64,000 nucleotides of DNA from Woeseia sp. GTDB lineage: Bacteria; Pseudomonadota; Gammaproteobacteria; Steroidobacterales; Woeseiaceae. The position numbers and the translations under genes were made by a program. The notes below the pieces were generated by a model. It was given only the letters and a program-made list of their open reading frames with translations, searched no databases and was not told where the DNA came from. Shown piece by piece: positions 62,187 through 64,000 of the stretch. The stretch is from NCBI GenBank assembly GCA_021773015.1, contig JAJFKW010000004.1, positions 124,001-188,000 on the forward strand, given 5' to 3'. Numbering within the stretch: position 1 is the first letter of the stretch; each line of letters starts with the position of its first letter.

Positions 62187-63464
62187 GTGAAGAACGCTCT
62201 GTCCCCTGTTGCCGCTTTATTGGTCGGCGTTGCGATCTTGCTCGCTGGCAGCGGCTTGCAAGGCACGTTGTTGCCGGTGCGCGCATCCATCGAAGCATTT
62301 TCCACCCTGTCGATCGGCTTTATCGGTGGCGCCTACTTTTTTGGCTTTACTGTTGGTTGCCTAAAGGGCGCCGAATTGGTTGGTCAGGTCGGTCACGTGC
62401 GGGTGTTTGCGGCGATGACGGCGCTGGCATCAGCGGCACCGCTGTTACACGGACTGGTCTTAGAACCTGTTGTTTGGGGCGCGTTGCGCTTCATCTCCGG
62501 ATTCTGTTTTGCCGTACTTTTTATTGTGATCGAGAGTTGGCTTAACGAGCAATCGTCAAACGAAAACCGCGGTGTTGTGTTTTCGACCTACGTCATGATT
62601 ACGCTAACGTTATTGGGCGCCGGTCAAATGATGTTGGTGCTGTACGATCCGAAGGACATGCACCTATTTGCGATCGCATCGGTACTAGTATCGATGGCTG
62701 CCATTCCGGTCGTGCTTTCCAGAGGACCGACGCCCGAGCAGCCTGCTGCGGTCGACGTCAACATCAAACGACTTTACCGGATCTCTCCCACAGGAACGAT
62801 TGGTTGCTTCGCGACTGGTTTGGCTAACGGCAGTTTTTGGGCACTGGCACCCCTTTTTGTTGCCGGCTTCTCCGCAGACGTAAACCTGGCTGCGTGGTTT
62901 ATGACCGCCGGCGTCATCGGCGGCGCACTGGCGCAGTGGCCAATGGGCTTTCTTTCGGATCGGCTTGGTCGGCGCAAAACGCTGATCCTGGCCGCGGCGG
63001 TGGGCGCCGCCACGTCGGTGATTATTATCTTGAAGGGATCCGATCTAAACACACAGTGGATCCTGGGCCTTGGCGTTGCATGGGGTGCGACATCATTTCC
63101 GCTTTACGCAATTTCGGTCGCACACGCAAACGATTACGCGGATCCGGAGGACTATGTCACCGTCTCCAGCGGCCTCCTTCTTATGTACGGCTGCGGCGCG
63201 ATCGTCGGGCCGTTCGTCGCATCCAGTATTATGACCGCGACCGGTGCGACCGGCCTATTCGTCTTCACTGGTATCGCCCATTTTATGCTGGCCGTTTATG
63301 CCTCAATACGAATTGTGAAACGCAGCAGCGCACCTTCGGAGCAGCATATTGCATTTGGCGACGCCCTCGCGACAGCACATACCGCGTCGCAGGTGTATGA
63401 CGAAGAAATACAGCAAATTGCGAGCGAAGACGAAGAGGATTTGTTACAGACGGAATCCAGCTAG
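62187..63464 (+). CDS. MFS transporter, YcaD-like
   Basis: An inner-membrane transporter of about 425 residues with 12 predicted helices. The MFS loop motif appears as GFLSDRLGRRKTL in the second half. The first half carries GALRFISGFCFAVLFIVIESWLNE (in part), a WLNE segment typical of YcaD-like MFS proteins. The cytoplasmic C-terminal tail is acidic (EEIQQIASEDEEDLLQ). Start GTG 62187 is preferred; TTG 62175 adds four residues. Substrate unknown; the catabolic neighbours suggest uptake of an amino-acid or amine derivative. Confidence 0.88.
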   Translation: MKNALSPVAALLVGVAILLAGSGLQGTLLPVRASIEAFSTLSIGFIGGAYFFGFTVGCLKGAELVGQVGHVRVFAAMTALASAAPLLHGLVLEPVVWGALRFISGFCFAVLFIVIESWLNEQSSNENRGVVFSTYVMITLTLLGAGQMMLVLYDPKDMHLFAIASVLVSMAAIPVVLSRGPTPEQPAAVDVNIKRLYRISPTGTIGCFATGLANGSFWALAPLFVAGFSADVNLAAWFMTAGVIGGALAQWPMGFLSDRLGRRKTLILAAAVGAATSVIIILKGSDLNTQWILGLGVAWGATSFPLYAISVAHANDYADPEDYVTVSSGLLLMYGCGAIVGPFVASSIMTATGATGLFVFTGIAHFMLAVYASIRIVKRSSAPSEQHIAFGDALATAHTASQVYDEEIQQIASEDEEDLLQTESS

Positions 63465-63471
63465 CAAAATG

Positions 63472-64000
63472 TCAGGCAGAAGCGGCGCGAATCTGCCGTT
63501 CAGAACTTGGCGAGTGCCCGAAGAACTCTTTGTAGCTTTTGCTGAAATGAGATGTCGAGACGAAACCGCACAATGAGGATATTTCAACCAGGCTGAGATT
63601 AGTTTGCTGCAACAGCTCGCGCGCACGTTGTAACCGCAACTGCAAATAGTAACGAGAAGGCGCACATAGAAGGTGCCGTTGAAACAATCGCTGCAATTGG
63701 CGACGCGACAAACCGACGTACTCTGCCAGTTCCTCTTGGCTTATTGGCTCTTTGATATTGGCTTCCATGAGCTCAACCGCAATAACCAACTTGCCCGACC
63801 GATTGCCAATTAGATGTTTTAGCGGAATTCGTTGCTTGTCGTCGGAGCGGCGCACTCTTTCATAGATAAACTGCTCCGCAACGCCAGCACTCACTTCGGT
63901 GCCACATTGCGCACGAATGATATGTAGCATCATGTCTACTGGAGTCGTACCGCCGGAGCTCGTAAACCGGTTCCGGTCGATCGTAAAGACGCTTCTGCTC
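63472..64000 (-). CDS. GlxA/AraC-family transcriptional regulator, 5' end beyond window
   Basis: The C-terminal part of an AraC-type regulator, cut by the right edge. The frame stays open to base 64000: TIDRNRFTSSGGTTPVDMML is the linker of GlxA-type proteins, whose N-terminal DJ-1/PfpI-like domain would lie beyond the window. The AraC helix-turn-helix pair follows (ISQEELAEYVGLSRRQLQRLF and LSLVEISSLCGFVSTSHFSKSY, each in part). GlxA-type regulators such as GbdR and CdhR control betaine, carnitine and amino-acid catabolism, in keeping with the neighbours. It is convergent with the MFS gene. Confidence 0.88.
   Translation of the reverse strand, partial: SRSVFTIDRNRFTSSGGTTPVDMMLHIIRAQCGTEVSAGVAEQFIYERVRRSDDKQRIPLKHLIGNRSGKLVIAVELMEANIKEPISQEELAEYVGLSRRQLQRLFQRHLLCAPSRYYLQLRLQRARELLQQTNLSLVEISSLCGFVSTSHFSKSYKEFFGHSPSSERQIRAASA

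Overview
The window looks like chromosomal DNA from a free-living, respiring gammaproteobacterium, probably marine or sediment-dwelling. The evidence is a CpxP/CpxR/CpxA-type envelope-stress set, heme A synthase, 4-hydroxyphenylpyruvate dioxygenase, a very large TonB-dependent receptor, several extracytoplasmic beta-propeller proteins, a multiheme cytochrome c and many two- or three-gene operons with ATGA/GTGA overlaps. A Woeseiaceae/Chromatiales-like source is my guess; no rRNA or tRNA gene is present to test it. Base composition looks close to 50% GC by eye and was not computed. I see no complete insertion sequence, CRISPR array, prophage or replication origin.

Region 1 (1-9 kb): a cpxP-like gene diverges from cpxR/cpxA-like genes. 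Convergent with cpxA is a Ser/Thr kinase (with four C-terminal zinc ribbons) and PP2C phosphatase pair. Then comes a tight three-gene operon of acetoacetyl-CoA synthetase, a hot-dog thioesterase and glycerol kinase. Region 2 (9-23 kb): a membrane redoxin, two DUF proteins, a TauE/SafE exporter, an octaheme cytochrome c with a TPR tail, a cold-shock protein, hpd with a divergent Lrp-type regulator, and a minus-strand run norC-like, norB-like, 2-hydroxyacid oxidase, YeiH exporter. The run diverges from a second Lrp-type regulator and a heme A synthase gene. The NorB-like subunit keeps some heme-copper ligands but appears to lack others. Region 3 (23-38 kb): mannonate dehydratase; an SDR/Rossmann/SRPBCC operon facing a TetR regulator across two operator-like repeats; a TonB receptor coupled to a secreted phosphatase that seems to be fused to a kinase-like domain, with a ToxR-like propeller regulator upstream; and an Entner-Doudoroff pair (eda-kdgK) facing a KdgR-like IclR regulator.

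Region 4 (38-44 kb): an ECF sigma factor of the kinase-linked type, a transmembrane Ser/Thr kinase with TPRs and a propeller lipoprotein. Region 5 (44-53.7 kb) is looser and accessory-like: LysE exporter, old-yellow-enzyme oxidoreductase, DNA alkylation repair protein, a monooxygenase-fold protein with a divergent WYL regulator, a VOC protein, a membrane protein, a small lipoprotein and a LysR regulator. Its long intergenic gaps carry a family of hairpin repeats and a 114-bp direct repeat containing decayed coding sequence. Region 6 (53.7-64 kb): a peptide and D-amino-acid catabolic cluster. It holds an S9 peptidase, DgcA-like epimerase/racemase, DgcN-like DUF1611 protein, a divergent D-aminoacylase-like lipoprotein, a MetF-like protein overlapping a beta-propeller gene, a GFA protein, an MFS transporter and the 3' part of a GlxA/AraC regulator cut by the window edge.

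The most interesting items are the NorBC-like pair with altered metal ligands, the zinc-ribbon kinase/PP2C pair, the phosphatase-kinase-like fusion coupled to a TonB receptor, the sigma factor/kinase pair, and the D-glutamate-type cluster with its unusual MetF-like partner.
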